DNA of 42,804 nt from Alphaproteobacteria bacterium (GCA_021325385.1 JAJPHH010000068.1:1-42804), one strand, 5' to 3'. Numbered from the stretch's first letter, positions 25,949-34,659 are shown. Program-made: numbers and translations. The notes: generated from the letters alone by a model not told the origin.

Positions 25949-26026
25949 CCGGGCCTCGCTCGGCGGGAGAGAGCAACGGTTTCCGAAACGGAGGTCGGAC
26001 GGGTTCGAACCCATTCCGGACGGCGG
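25949..26026 (+). pseudogene. Decayed tRNA-Arg(CCT)-like sequence, possible att remnant
   Basis: The sequence aligns along its full length with the intact tRNA at 671-747: gagcaacggtttcc is identical, followed by a shortened anticodon 3' side, aggtc, a good T-arm (gggttcgaaccc) and attccgga in place of the acceptor 3' strand. The anticodon stem no longer pairs (acggt against acgga), and the acceptor stem is also lost, so it cannot be a working tRNA. It lies in the same orientation as the intact tRNA, about 25 kb away, just outside the low-GC region, as a degraded duplicate att site would. An independent tRNA pseudogene is the alternative. Confidence 0.65.
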
Positions 26027-26029
26027 GCC

Positions 26030-26731
26030 TCAGGGCTCGACCAGCCTCGCCGTCCGGCGGACGTCTTGGGCCAGCGCGGCGACGTCGCCGCCGATGAGGG
26101 CGGGAAGAACGCTGGCGCGCGCGCCGGGATAGGGAGCGAGGAATTTGAGCTCCAATCCATTGCGCTGGAAATCCGCGGCGCGGTACAGCGCGCGCCCGCC
26201 CGGCGCATTGATGTACACGCCTGCGCCCAAGGACCGTACGATCGCGATCACCCGGTCTGCGCCCTTGCGGTCGCGATCGACGCCGATCATCGAGCTGCGG
26301 AGCAGTCGGGGCCGCAGGTCCAGGGCCTCGGCGACCAGCTTGACGCTCGTTTCGAGAAAGGTCGCGACGTTGTCGAGCGGCCCGAAGAGATGCGCGCGGA
26401 CGCGCTCGGCCCACGCGCCGCGCGTTGTGGCGAGCCAGGGCAGGCGCGCCAACCGTCGATCGAAAGCGTCGCGCGCTTCGGCCGCAAAAGCGAGGTCCTT
26501 GATCAGAACGTCGCGGGCCTGCCGCGCCAGCGGAAGGGTCAGCCATTCCAGCGCGCCGCCAGGACCCGGAACTTCGCAGCGATGCACGCGGCCGCGGCGA
26601 GGGAACTGCACGTCGTCAAAGATGACAAAGGTCTCGGCCGCCGCGAGGAGCCGGAAATAGCCCGCGTACGGGAAAAAGTAGGGCTGCATTACCGCGACGG
26701 TCGCGTGGCGGGACTGCGGTGCGGACGTCAT
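26030..26731 (-). CDS. WbqC-like family protein (glycan biosynthesis)
   Basis: Start at ATG 26731 (MTSAPQSRHATVAVMQPYFF); 233 residues. The family hallmark is VAVMQPYFFPYAGYFRLLAA followed by FVIFDDVQFPRRG, and later FGPLDNVATFLETSVKLVAE. WbqC-type proteins occur in O-antigen and exopolysaccharide loci, with a function still uncertain (proposed acyl- or glycosyl-transfer steps on amino sugars). It is the last gene of a minus-strand group: acyltransferase, glycosidase-like, glycosyltransferase-like, WbqC. This supports a role in building or decorating one glycan. Its stop lies four bases from the decayed tRNA sequence. Confidence 0.85.
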   Translation of the reverse strand: MTSAPQSRHATVAVMQPYFFPYAGYFRLLAAAETFVIFDDVQFPRRGRVHRCEVPGPGGALEWLTLPLARQARDVLIKDLAFAAEARDAFDRRLARLPWLATTRGAWAERVRAHLFGPLDNVATFLETSVKLVAEALDLRPRLLRSSMIGVDRDRKGADRVIAIVRSLGAGVYINAPGGRALYRAADFQRNGLELKFLAPYPGARASVLPALIGGDVAALAQDVRRTARLVEP

Positions 26732-26773
26732 CGATATTGCTCGGCTCGTCGTCGACAAATAGTTTCGACGGCC

Positions 26774-27709
26774 TCAAGCCGCGCCGGCAGGTCGGCTTTC
26801 ATCCCCATAGAAAATGTCGGGCAAGCTCAGAACGTGCCGGCGAAAGAACTCGTTGACCGGCGAGGCGAATCGCGTCTCTTTGAAATGGCGAAAGGCGAGC
26901 GGATCGACCAGGAACTTGCGCCTGTCGAATTCCGCGTCGCGCAGAAAATGGATCACGGCGATATCTTGCGGGCGGAAGCCTGGCGTAAGCATCTCGTCGG
27001 AGTTCGGGCAATTGTATCTGGGGCCCAGCGGCAAGATTTCGGCCCCCGTTTTGGCGATCGCTATGGCGAGCCCGATTTGGGCGGCGAAGAACGGATTGTC
27101 GATCGGCAGGGAGAGCAGAAATCGCGTACAAGTGTGGGCGAGCGGCTGGATGGCCTGGAAGGCGCTGCGATTGAACGCGACGAAGCCATAGTTGAAATAG
27201 GCCGGGCAGCTTCCGCCCTGCTCGCGAGAAACCTGCGAATAGCAATAATCGAGGGGATGATCCGGCAAGCCGCACGCGTCGAGAATGCGCCGCCATGCGG
27301 CGTCGTTGCTCGCCGGACGCCGATCGGCGAAGGGCGAGAAATGCGCCGGCAGGCCGGCGACTTTCGGCCGCTCGCCTTGCAGCGCGTCAAGGAGTTCGTC
27401 GAAACGAGCCGTCACGCAGACGTCCGAATCGCAGTGGAGGACGACGTCTGCGCGCGCTTCGCCGACGAACCGGTCGCTCTGCGGCGCCCAGCCAAATCCC
27501 TCTCGATCGCAAATCTCGGGCGCCACGATCCGCCAGACGACCGGAAAATCGTCGGACCATCGATTCGCCGCCCGCACTTCGTCCGCGTCGGCGTGATCGC
27601 CGACCGAAACGACGATCGGGGCCGACGAATAGGGCTCGCCGAGACGAGCGAGCGACAGCGCGGCGAGCCGCACCGTGGAATAGAACGCCGGTTGCGGCGA
27701 AATCGCCAC
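26774..27709 (-). CDS. Glycosyltransferase-like protein (GT-A-like fold suspected)
   Basis: About 311 residues from GTG 27709 (VRVAISPQPAFYSTVRLAAL). A GGAGG lies about 25 nt upstream inside the end of the preceding gene, with an ATT at ideal spacing, so the exact start is uncertain. The N-terminal Rossmann-like half contains PIVVSVGDHADADE and DVVLHCDSDVCV, a D-x-D element typical of nucleotide-sugar-binding GT-A enzymes, followed by PAYFNYGFVAFNRSAFQAI and NCPNSDEML-IAVIHFLRD. This order (DxD, then YFNyGF, then ..H-L) is that of glycogenin/GT8-like or related transferases. The family is suggested by pattern only. Confidence 0.65.
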   Translation of the reverse strand: MAISPQPAFYSTVRLAALSLARLGEPYSSAPIVVSVGDHADADEVRAANRWSDDFPVVWRIVAPEICDREGFGWAPQSDRFVGEARADVVLHCDSDVCVTARFDELLDALQGERPKVAGLPAHFSPFADRRPASNDAAWRRILDACGLPDHPLDYCYSQVSREQGGSCPAYFNYGFVAFNRSAFQAIQPLAHTCTRFLLSLPIDNPFFAAQIGLAIAIAKTGAEILPLGPRYNCPNSDEMLTPGFRPQDIAVIHFLRDAEFDRRKFLVDPLAFRHFKETRFASPVNEFFRRHVLSLPDIFYGDESRPAGAA

Positions 27710-27722
27710 GCGAACTTCGAAA

Positions 27723-28694
27723 CTAGGAATCGAAGCCTCCTTTGTCCCGCGCTCCTCCCGGCAGCCTCGCCCAGCCGAAGCCGGCCCGGCCGAAATCGTC
27801 GCCATTATAGAACATGACGAGGTCGTCGCCGTAAGGCAGGACGCAAGAATAGGCCTGCATCCAACTGTCGAAGTCGCCGGGACCGGGCGGATTGTCGAAC
27901 CGGAGAGGCGCCGCCGGACCTGACAAGGCGCCATGCTCGTTCGCTTCGATCGACAACAATCGATAGGCGCCGTCGCCGGCGGCCCGGTACGCTTCGCCAC
28001 GGCGACTGAACCAGAGCTCCGAGCTGCGCCCGGTTTCGCTCAACCAGGGCCTCGCCAGACCCGCCCAGGGAGGCTCGAGCGCAACCGCCGTCCGCGTATG
28101 TTGATCCCAGACCAGGCCGTCCGCGGAACGGCTGGCGCGGATCTCGTAAAAAGGATCGAGCGCGCCGTTCACCGCCTGCCAAGACGTACCTCCGACGTAC
28201 AACATTCGGTAGCCGTCAGGCGCTCGCCTCACCATCGGCGCAACGCTGAAGAAAGGATCGAACGGCCCGGTCCCGAGCACGGGTCCGTCAAAGGCGCGCC
28301 GAAAGCTCAGCCCGTCGTCGCTGAGAGCCAGACCGATAGCGCCCTGGCCGCGGACGTCCGCCCGTACGACGATGCCGGTATAGTAGAGGCGCACTTGGCC
28401 GTCGACGACGAGAGCGGAGCTCGGCAACACGCCCTCATGATCGAAGGCGCCTAGCGGCCCGAAGTCGAGCAGCGCGGTAAAATGCTCGGCGACGATCCGC
28501 ATATTGTCGGCAGGATCGAGGTCGACCGCCATCGGACGGCTGCGATTGTCGGCGTCCCGCGCGGCGAAATAAACGCGCCAGAGCCGGTCCGACAGCGGAA
28601 GGACGGTTGGCAATTGGGCGTGACTGGCCCACCAGGCATGGCCTGGCTGAACGGAAACGAGCAGACCCTCGCGACGCCAAAGCCGTGACGACAT
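27723..28694 (-). CDS. Beta-propeller glycosidase-like protein (GH43/GH68-type fold)
   Basis: 323 residues from ATG 28694, which overlaps the stop of the upstream acyltransferase (TAATG). The repeated blade-like segments RVYFAARDADNRSRPMAVDL, VRLYYTGIVV, GYRMLYVGGTSW, SELWFSRRGEAYRAAG and DDLVMFYNGDDFGRAGFGWA, each a strand pair with an aromatic and a small loop, are typical of five-bladed propellers of the GH43/GH32/GH68 kind and of their non-hydrolytic relatives in glycan clusters. Acidic residues are present (GVLPSSALVVDG, DPFF, YNGDDFG), but I cannot pick the catalytic set. No signal peptide, so a cytoplasmic enzyme of glycan assembly is more likely than a secreted glycosidase. Confidence 0.65.
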   Translation of the reverse strand: MSSRLWRREGLLVSVQPGHAWWASHAQLPTVLPLSDRLWRVYFAARDADNRSRPMAVDLDPADNMRIVAEHFTALLDFGPLGAFDHEGVLPSSALVVDGQVRLYYTGIVVRADVRGQGAIGLALSDDGLSFRRAFDGPVLGTGPFDPFFSVAPMVRRAPDGYRMLYVGGTSWQAVNGALDPFYEIRASRSADGLVWDQHTRTAVALEPPWAGLARPWLSETGRSSELWFSRRGEAYRAAGDGAYRLLSIEANEHGALSGPAAPLRFDNPPGPGDFDSWMQAYSCVLPYGDDLVMFYNGDDFGRAGFGWARLPGGARDKGGFDS

Positions 28695-29362
28695 TATCGA
28701 AACCGCAGCCGTTTGAGGCGCGAACTCTTGTAGCGCGCGACTTCGTCCTCCCGTCCCGGCACGACGCTCTCCGCCGGCAAATTCTTCTTCACGATCGCGG
28801 CCGTCCCGAGGAAACAGGCTTCGCCGATCTCGACCCCGGTTTCGACGCCGACCTTGCCGGCGAGAAAGCAGCGTTCGCCCAGCTTGACGCCGCCGCCCAG
28901 GCCGACCTGCGAGGCGAGGAAGCAATAATCGCCGACCGCCGCGTGATGCCCGACATGATTGCCGCTCCACATCATCACGCCGGCGCCGATGCGGGCGTAG
29001 GGCTGTATCACGTTGTTCTCCAGAATGAAGCAATTCTCGCCGATTGCGCTCGCATAGACGTGCGAATGCGGATGGATGAAGGAGGCGAATTCGTAGCCTC
29101 GCGCCTTGCCGTCGCGGTGGCGATCGCGGCGGAACTCGTTCATCCTCCGGTAGCTCAACGGGCCCAGCAGCTTCACCTCGCCCGGCGGGAACCGCTCGTG
29201 CAAACCCTCCCACGCCACGACCGGCAAGCCGTGGAGCGTCTCAGACTGGAGATAGGCGAGGTCGACCGTGAAGCCGACGATTCGGTCGGAGCCGTGCGCG
29301 TCGATATAGACCTTGGCGACTTCGGCGATCTGGCCGGCGCCGAAGACAACAATGTCGGCCAT
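28694..29362 (-). CDS. PglD/NeuD-like sugar O/N-acyltransferase (left-handed beta-helix)
   Basis: 222 residues. The N-terminal nucleotide-binding-like half begins VVFGAGQIAEVAKVYID, as in NeuD and PglD; the C-terminal half is a left-handed beta-helix with hexapeptide repeats (GENCFILENNVIQPYARIGA, GVMMWSGNHVGHHAAVGDY, CFLASQVGLGGGVKLG, CFLAGKVGVETGVEIGEAC) and the His of the acetyl-CoA-dependent reaction in NHVGHH. These enzymes acetylate amino sugars of surface glycans. It starts the four-gene minus-strand group and is divergent from the radical SAM gene (92 bp between the starts). Confidence 0.9.
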   Translation of the reverse strand: MADIVVFGAGQIAEVAKVYIDAHGSDRIVGFTVDLAYLQSETLHGLPVVAWEGLHERFPPGEVKLLGPLSYRRMNEFRRDRHRDGKARGYEFASFIHPHSHVYASAIGENCFILENNVIQPYARIGAGVMMWSGNHVGHHAAVGDYCFLASQVGLGGGVKLGERCFLAGKVGVETGVEIGEACFLGTAAIVKKNLPAESVVPGREDEVARYKSSRLKRLRFR

Positions 29363-29453
29363 CCAACAGCAGCTTCCTCCAACGCGACGGTTGGCGTATC
29401 ATGCATGGCGACGGGCGGCTGTCCAGTTGGGGAGCGCTGGCGGGGGACGCGGA

Positions 29454-31112
29454 ATGGAGTCTGCCGAACGGATGGAATCTTCGCCGGGAAGCCCGCGTCG
29501 TCTGTCGATCTGCCTGATCAATCCGAAATTCGAACTGTCGTTCTGGGGCTACGACTTTGTGCTGCCCATGATGCCGGGCGACAAGCGCTGTTACGCGGTC
29601 ACCGCCGCGCTGCCGGCGCTCGCCGCGCTGGCTCCGCCCGATTGCGCGGTCGAGCTCATCGACGAGAATGTCGAGCCGATCGATTTCGCCAAGCTCGAGC
29701 GGTTCGACGTGATCGGCGTCACCGGCATGATGGTTCAGGGCGAGCGCATGCTCCAGATCCTGGCCGAATTGCGCAGATTGCCGGCGACGATCGCGGTCGG
29801 CGGTCCCTATGTCTCGGTCGCCGAGGACGTTTTCGAAGGCCTCTGCGACGTCAAGTTCATCGGCGAGGCGGAGGAGACGTGGCCCGCTTTCCTCGCTGCG
29901 CTCGCCGCAGGCGAGCCGGTCGCCGCGCGCTACGAGCAGGCGGAAAAGACGGACATGCGCCGCGTGCCGCCGCCGCGATACGATCTGCTGAAGACGGACC
30001 GCTATGTTCTCGCCGCCTTGCAATTCTCGCGCGGATGCCCGTTCCTGTGCGAATTCTGCGACATCATCACCATTTTCGGCCGGCGGCCCCGGCTGAAGAC
30101 GCCCGCGCAGATGATCGTCGAGTTCGAAATCGTCCGCCGCGCAGGTTTGCGCCATTGTTTTCTCGTCGACGATAATTTCATCGGCAACAAGCGCGAAGCC
30201 AAAGCCTTGCTGCGGACCCTCGGCGAGTGGCAGAGGGCGAACGGGTATCCGCTACGAATTTCGACCGAAGCCAGCATCGATCTCGCCGACGACCCGGAAT
30301 TGATCAGCCTGATGGTCGAGGCGAATTTTCGCCTCGTCTTCATCGGCGTCGAATCGCCCCGCGCGGCGTCGCTCGGGGAAATCCGCAAGGTGCAGAATGT
30401 CCGCGGCGACAGTCTGGAGGCCAAGCTCCAACGCATCCGCGACGGCGGCTTGGTCATTTCGGGGCAGTTCATCGTCGGCTTCGATCATGACGACGAAGCG
30501 ATTTTCGACGAGCAGTTCGACTTCATCCAACGTACCGGCCTGGCGCATGCGCTGGTCGCGATTCTCGCGCCGGTGCCGACGACGCCGCTCTATGATCGGC
30601 TGAAGGCGGAAGGGCGGCTCGACTTCGCCGATCGCGAGGTGATCTTCGAGCCGAAGCTGATGAGCCGGCAGGCTCTCAAGGACGGTTACGGGCGGTTGAT
30701 GCATCGGCTTTACGAGCCGGAGGCCTATTTCCGACGGCTGATGGCCGGCTATGGCGGCTCGCCTGCCTTCCGCCGGCGGCGCGCGGCCATCGACCGCGCC
30801 GCTTCGGGACCGCCAAGCGCCGCCGCCAAGTTGCGCGAAGTCGCAGCCGGCATGATCCAGGCGCTCAAGCTTGCGCGCGAAATCAGGCGGGCGGGATGCT
30901 TCCGGCGTCTTGGCGCGGCCTATGGGCGCGCCTGGATCGAACAAAAGCGGTCGCTCGGCCGCGAGGCCATCGCCTTCAGCGCTTTCGTCTTCCTTTGCGT
31001 TGTCCACTGGCATTTTTACAATGTAGCGCGGCGGCCGCGAAAGGGCGCCTTCGGCGTCGTCGCGCGTGCGCCCGTGGCGCAGATCGGCGCTGGGCGCAGC
31101 GCCGCCGCTTGA
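29454..31112 (+). CDS. B12-binding-domain radical SAM protein
   Basis: ATG 29454 follows GGGGGA; 552 residues. The N-terminal region (about 15-150) is a cobalamin-binding-like Rossmann fold (LINPKFELSFWGYDF, VIGVTGMMVQGERMLQI, ATIAVGGPYVS, VKFIGEAEETWPAF). The radical SAM core carries the cluster motif CPFLCEFC (CxxxCxxC), then GLRHCFLVDDNFIGNKREAK, FRLVFIGVESP and GQFIVGFDHDD. The C-terminal ~150 residues resemble the DUF4070 tail seen in class-B enzymes such as hopanoid methylase HpnP. A final hydrophobic stretch (AFSAFVFLCVVHWHFYN) could anchor it in the membrane. It most likely methylates or rearranges a lipid or glycan precursor; which one is unknown. It is divergent from the acyltransferase and convergent with the aminotransferase. 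Confidence 0.85.
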   Translation: MESAERMESSPGSPRRLSICLINPKFELSFWGYDFVLPMMPGDKRCYAVTAALPALAALAPPDCAVELIDENVEPIDFAKLERFDVIGVTGMMVQGERMLQILAELRRLPATIAVGGPYVSVAEDVFEGLCDVKFIGEAEETWPAFLAALAAGEPVAARYEQAEKTDMRRVPPPRYDLLKTDRYVLAALQFSRGCPFLCEFCDIITIFGRRPRLKTPAQMIVEFEIVRRAGLRHCFLVDDNFIGNKREAKALLRTLGEWQRANGYPLRISTEASIDLADDPELISLMVEANFRLVFIGVESPRAASLGEIRKVQNVRGDSLEAKLQRIRDGGLVISGQFIVGFDHDDEAIFDEQFDFIQRTGLAHALVAILAPVPTTPLYDRLKAEGRLDFADREVIFEPKLMSRQALKDGYGRLMHRLYEPEAYFRRLMAGYGGSPAFRRRRAAIDRAASGPPSAAAKLREVAAGMIQALKLAREIRRAGCFRRLGAAYGRAWIEQKRSLGREAIAFSAFVFLCVVHWHFYNVARRPRKGAFGVVARAPVAQIGAGRSAAA

Positions 31113-31115
31113 TTT

Positions 31116-32222
31116 TCAGGGCTGACGCAAGGCGGCCGCGACCACGGCGACGATCCGCTCGACGACCGCTTCCGCCAAATCAGCGGCCACCGGCAGGCCG
31201 ATCAGACGCGGCGCGAGCGCTTCGACTTGCGGCAAGGGATCGCGTGCGGCGTCGCGGAAATAAGGCTCCCGGTGGAGCCCGAGACCGTACCAAAGCCGGC
31301 TGTCGAACCCTGCCGCGCGCAGTTTGGCGCAAGCGTCTTGCGCGGCTCGTTCGCTTGTCGCTTCCAACAAGGCGTAATTCGAGGCCACCGACGGCGCCGT
31401 ATGGATTTTGACGCCGCGCTCGGCGGCGTATCGGCGATAGGCGTCGGCGACGCGGCGTAGCGCTCGCCGCTTTTCGGCCCAGCCGTCGAGCTCCGCCAAT
31501 CCGACCGCGGCGTGATGCTCGCTCATCTTGCCGTTGAACCCCGGCGCCGTCGTCTCGCGCGCGCCGGCGAAGCCGAAATTGAGCGAAGCCGCGGCGGCGC
31601 GAAGGAGCGGGAGATCGGCGCAGACGATCGCGCCGCCCTCGCCGACCGCAAAGGCTTTTGTGGCGTGAAAGCTCAGAACGACCGGCACGGCGCCGACGAG
31701 GTCCGGCGCGCCGTCCGCGAAGAGCTCGACGCCCGCGGCCGCGTCGATCACGACTGGCACGCCGGCGACGCGTGAAAACTCGCTCCAGCCGGCTTGCGAA
31801 TAGGAGCGGCCATAAGGCGCGGGGACAAGGACCACGCCGGTTCGATCAAGCAGGGAATGGATCGCGAGCCGGCGCGGGTCGGGCGCCCAGGCGTCGGCGT
31901 CGATATCGACGAAATGCGGCCGGTAGCCGCAAAGCTCGGCCGCCAAGGGCGCGGCGACGAATGTGTATCCGGCGCATAGGCATAGTGGTTTGGAGGCCCG
32001 AGCCCGACCCGCAGACGCCAAAATTGCGGCTGTAAGAGCGGCGGTGCCGGAGGCCGCGCTCAGAACGCCGCCTTGCGCGATCCCGAACAGGTCCGTCAGC
32101 CGCCGCTCCAGCATCAGGGTCAGATCGCCGCGATTGGCGTAACGCCGCGATTCGTCAAGCAAGGTCAGATAGGACGCGATCGCGGCCGCTTTCGGCAGGT
32201 CGGGACGAAAAACAGGAATCAT
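31116..32222 (-). CDS. DegT/DnrJ/EryC1/StrS-type PLP aminotransferase
   Basis: 368 residues. VFRPDLPKAAAIASYL at the N-terminus (the usual v-P-x-L-P motif), SAASGTAALTAAILA (phosphate loop), PVVIDAAAGVELF (Asp binding the PLP ring nitrogen), and SFHATKAFAVGEGGAIV with Lys forming the Schiff base. NFGFAGARETTAPGFNGKMS and HHAAVGLAELDG follow as in sugar aminotransferases. Family members put an amino group on keto-deoxy-nucleotide sugars. With the PglD/NeuD-like acyltransferase, WbqC and glycosyltransferase nearby, an acylated amino sugar is the expected product. It is convergent with the radical SAM gene (3 bp between the stops). Confidence 0.88.
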   Translation of the reverse strand: MIPVFRPDLPKAAAIASYLTLLDESRRYANRGDLTLMLERRLTDLFGIAQGGVLSAASGTAALTAAILASAGRARASKPLCLCAGYTFVAAPLAAELCGYRPHFVDIDADAWAPDPRRLAIHSLLDRTGVVLVPAPYGRSYSQAGWSEFSRVAGVPVVIDAAAGVELFADGAPDLVGAVPVVLSFHATKAFAVGEGGAIVCADLPLLRAAAASLNFGFAGARETTAPGFNGKMSEHHAAVGLAELDGWAEKRRALRRVADAYRRYAAERGVKIHTAPSVASNYALLEATSERAAQDACAKLRAAGFDSRLWYGLGLHREPYFRDAARDPLPQVEALAPRLIGLPVAADLAEAVVERIVAVVAAALRQP

Positions 32223-32822
32223 GGCTCTTTCTAGAGCACATCGGGACGAGCGGACAGCGCGTGGCGGAGCGCCGCCGGGTCAGCCCGCAACTCCTCGCGT
32301 GAGCGATTGCAGGGCGTAGGCGGAAGTCGAAGCGACGCCGGCGATGATGCACGCGCTGTTCCGGAGAAATGCGGGACGGTCATTCCGGGGACCCGGATTC
32401 TTTGGTCCACGAAATCATCGCAGCGCGGCGCTCGTCCGGTAGCGCCGAAGCCCTCGCCCACCTTTCGAGAGCGCGGAAGCGCCCGCCAAGCGCCTGAAAT
32501 CAGTGTCCTTTCGACCGCTCCGGCGCCGGTTTTGCGAACAAATCCTGGCCGCCCGGCGCTGAGGATGGTATGATGCTCGGCAAGGTACGATCCCAGGCGA
32601 AAGGACTGCGCGCCGGCGCAGAATTTTTTTCCAAATTTTTTGCACGATAACCCTTTGAAAACCCTCGATCCGCGGAAATATGGATTTGGAAAAATTTGGC
32701 GAAGCCGGCGAAAAAATCGGCCATGCGGCGCGGCTCCTGGCGCGCGGTCGGCGCTTTGCGCGAGGCGCGCGCCCTGCTCTGAAGCGTGATCCCGGCGCGC
32801 GTAGACTTTACGCTGCGTGACC
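32223..32822. other. 600-bp intergenic region with orphan terminator
   Basis: No supported gene. The left part (32223-32600) is GC-rich without a good open frame of its own; at 32606-32630 is an intrinsic-terminator-like hairpin on the plus strand (separate entry). The stretch 32621-32720 is unusually AT-rich for this genome, with runs of T and A (gaatttttttccaaattttt), and probably contains the promoter of the flavin oxidoreductase gene. A small RNA ending at the hairpin is possible. Confidence 0.4.
32606..32630 (+). terminator. Intrinsic terminator-like hairpin
   Basis: The arms ctgcgc (32606-32611) and gcgcag (32616-32621) pair perfectly around gccg, followed by aa and seven T. On the opposite strand the hairpin has no T-run. 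The nearest plus-strand gene ends 1.5 kb upstream and the gene in between is on the minus strand, so what it terminates is unclear; a short plus-strand transcript from 32230-32600 would fit. Confidence 0.6.
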
Positions 32823-33845
32823 ATGAAAAAAATCGGCTTTCTCTCCTTCGGCCATTGGACGCCCTCGCCCGGCTCGCAGACGCGCTCGGCCGCCGACGCG
32901 TTGTTGCAATCGATCGAGCTCGCCGTTGCGGCGGAAGAGCTCGGCGCGGACGGAGCTTATTTTCGCGTCCATCATTTCGCCCGCCAGCTCGCCTCGCCCT
33001 TTCCGCTGCTCGCGGCGATCGGCGCAAGGACGAAGCGCATCGAGATCGGCACGGCGGTGATCGACATGCGCTACGAGAACCCGCTCTATATGGCCGAGGA
33101 TTCCGGCGCGGCCGACCTCATCGCCGGCGGGCGGCTGCAACTCGGAATCAGCCGCGGCTCGCCCGAACAGGTGATCGACGGCTGGCGCTATTTCGGCTAC
33201 CGCCCGGAAGAAGGCGAGAGCGACGCGGATATGGGCCGGCGCCATGCGCAAGTCTTCCTCGACCTGCTGCGCGGCGAGGGCTTCGCCAAGCCGAACCCGC
33301 GGCCGATGTTTCCCAATCCGCCCGGCCTGCTCCGCCTCGAGCCGCATGCGCCGGGTCTGCGCGAGCGCGTCTGGTGGGGCGCCGGCGCGAACGCGACCGC
33401 GATCTGGGCGGCGCAGCTCGGCATGAACCTGCAGAGCTCGACGCTGAAAGAGGACGAGAGCGGCAAGCCGTTCCACGTCCAGCAGGCCGAGCAGATCAGA
33501 GCCTATCGCGAGGCGTGGAAGGCGGCGGGGCATCGTCGCGAGCCGCGCGTCTCGGTGAGCCGCAGCATTTTCGCGCTGATCGACGACCGCGACCGCGCCT
33601 ATTTCGGACGCGGCCGCCAGGACGAGGACCAGATCGGCTTCATCGACGAGAAGACGCGCGCGATTTTCGGCCGCAGCTACGCCGCCGAGCCGGACGTCCT
33701 CGTCCGGCAATTGGCCGAGGACGAGGCGATCGCGGCGGCCGACACGCTGCTGTTGACCGTACCCAACCAGCTCGGCGTCGACTACAACGCCCATGTCGTC
33801 GAGGCGATCTTGACCCATGTCGCGCCTGCGCTGGGATGGCGCTGA
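32823..33845 (+). CDS. LLM-class flavin-dependent oxidoreductase (luciferase-like)
   Basis: 340 residues from ATG 32823. TIM-barrel bacterial-luciferase family: KKIGFLSFGHWTPSPGSQT, AEELGADGAYFRVHHFA (the family E/D-H strand), KRIEIGTAVIDMRYENPLYM, AEDSGAADLIAGGRLQLGIS with RGSPEQ, and the C-terminal QLGVDYNAHVVEAILTHVAP. These are FMN/F420-dependent monooxygenases or dehydrogenases, often acting on alkanes, sulfonates, amines or aldehydes. It stands just upstream of a carboxymuconolactone-decarboxylase-like gene in the same direction (113 bp apart), and the two may form a unit. The substrate is unknown. Confidence 0.88.
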   Translation: MKKIGFLSFGHWTPSPGSQTRSAADALLQSIELAVAAEELGADGAYFRVHHFARQLASPFPLLAAIGARTKRIEIGTAVIDMRYENPLYMAEDSGAADLIAGGRLQLGISRGSPEQVIDGWRYFGYRPEEGESDADMGRRHAQVFLDLLRGEGFAKPNPRPMFPNPPGLLRLEPHAPGLRERVWWGAGANATAIWAAQLGMNLQSSTLKEDESGKPFHVQQAEQIRAYREAWKAAGHRREPRVSVSRSIFALIDDRDRAYFGRGRQDEDQIGFIDEKTRAIFGRSYAAEPDVLVRQLAEDEAIAAADTLLLTVPNQLGVDYNAHVVEAILTHVAPALGWR

Positions 33846-33958
33846 CGCCCGAGGCGCCGTCGCGGCGACGACCCCGCCGGATCTCGATCGCGCGATCAGG
33901 AAGAGCTTCGGCGTGATCAAGGACGGCCTCGCCGATTATCTTGGAGAAACGAGGTCCC

Positions 33959-34525
33959 ATGGCTCGCCTCCCCGACATCGATCCGGCCACGTTGGACGCG
34001 GATCAGAAACGCGTCTACGAGGCGATCCTCGCCGGTCCGCGCGGCAAGGTCGAAGGCCCTTTGAGGGTCTGGCTGACCAGTCCCGCCTTCGCCGAACGGG
34101 CGCAGGCGCTCGGCGCCTTTTGCCGCTATGGCTCGTCGCTGCCGCCGCGCCTTTCGGAGCTCGCCATTCTCGTCACCGGCGCTTTTTGGCGCGCCGGTTT
34201 CGAATGGCGAGCGCATGCGCCGATCGCGATCGCAGCCGGGCTTGATCCGGCCGCGGTCGAGGCGATCCGGACGGGCGCCGCGCCGCGCTTGGCCAAGGAC
34301 GATGAAAAAGCGGTCTACCAATTCGCTCGCGAGCTCGTTGCGGAGCGCCGCGTCTCGCAACCGACGTACGATCTCGCCGAGCGTCTGCTGGGCCGCCGCG
34401 GTCTCGTCGAGCTCGTCGGCATTCTCGGCTATTACGCGCTGATCTCGATGACGATCAACGCGTTCGAGATTCCGATCCCTGATTCGGACGAAGATCCCTT
34501 TCAGGACTTGCGGTCGGCGGAATGA
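33959..34525 (+). CDS. Carboxymuconolactone decarboxylase/AhpD-like family protein
   Basis: Start at ATG 33959 (MARLPDIDPATLDADQKRVY) with GAGG before it; 188 residues. All-helical: GPRGKVEGPLRVWLTSPAFA, AQALGAFCRYGSSLPPRLSE, AILVTGAFWRAGFEWRAHAP (the CMD core with E-W-x-x-H), LDPAAVEAIRTGAAP. The CxxC pair of AhpD alkylhydroperoxidases is absent (the position reads FEWRAHAP), so redox activity of the AhpD kind is unlikely, and a CMD-type lactone or keto-acid role is possible. It ends 134 bp before the convergent GntR regulator gene. Confidence 0.88.
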   Translation: MARLPDIDPATLDADQKRVYEAILAGPRGKVEGPLRVWLTSPAFAERAQALGAFCRYGSSLPPRLSELAILVTGAFWRAGFEWRAHAPIAIAAGLDPAAVEAIRTGAAPRLAKDDEKAVYQFARELVAERRVSQPTYDLAERLLGRRGLVELVGILGYYALISMTINAFEIPIPDSDEDPFQDLRSAE

Positions 34526-34659
34526 AGGCGCGCCGCGGCGTTTCGACGATCCGGCCTGGGGCGCGTGCTTCGAGCGCTCCAAGCTCATTCTTCAGGAAGG
34601 CGGCGTCGAGATTCGGGCCGTCGAGACCGACGCCGCTCGAGCCGATCGGCGGCGTACCT

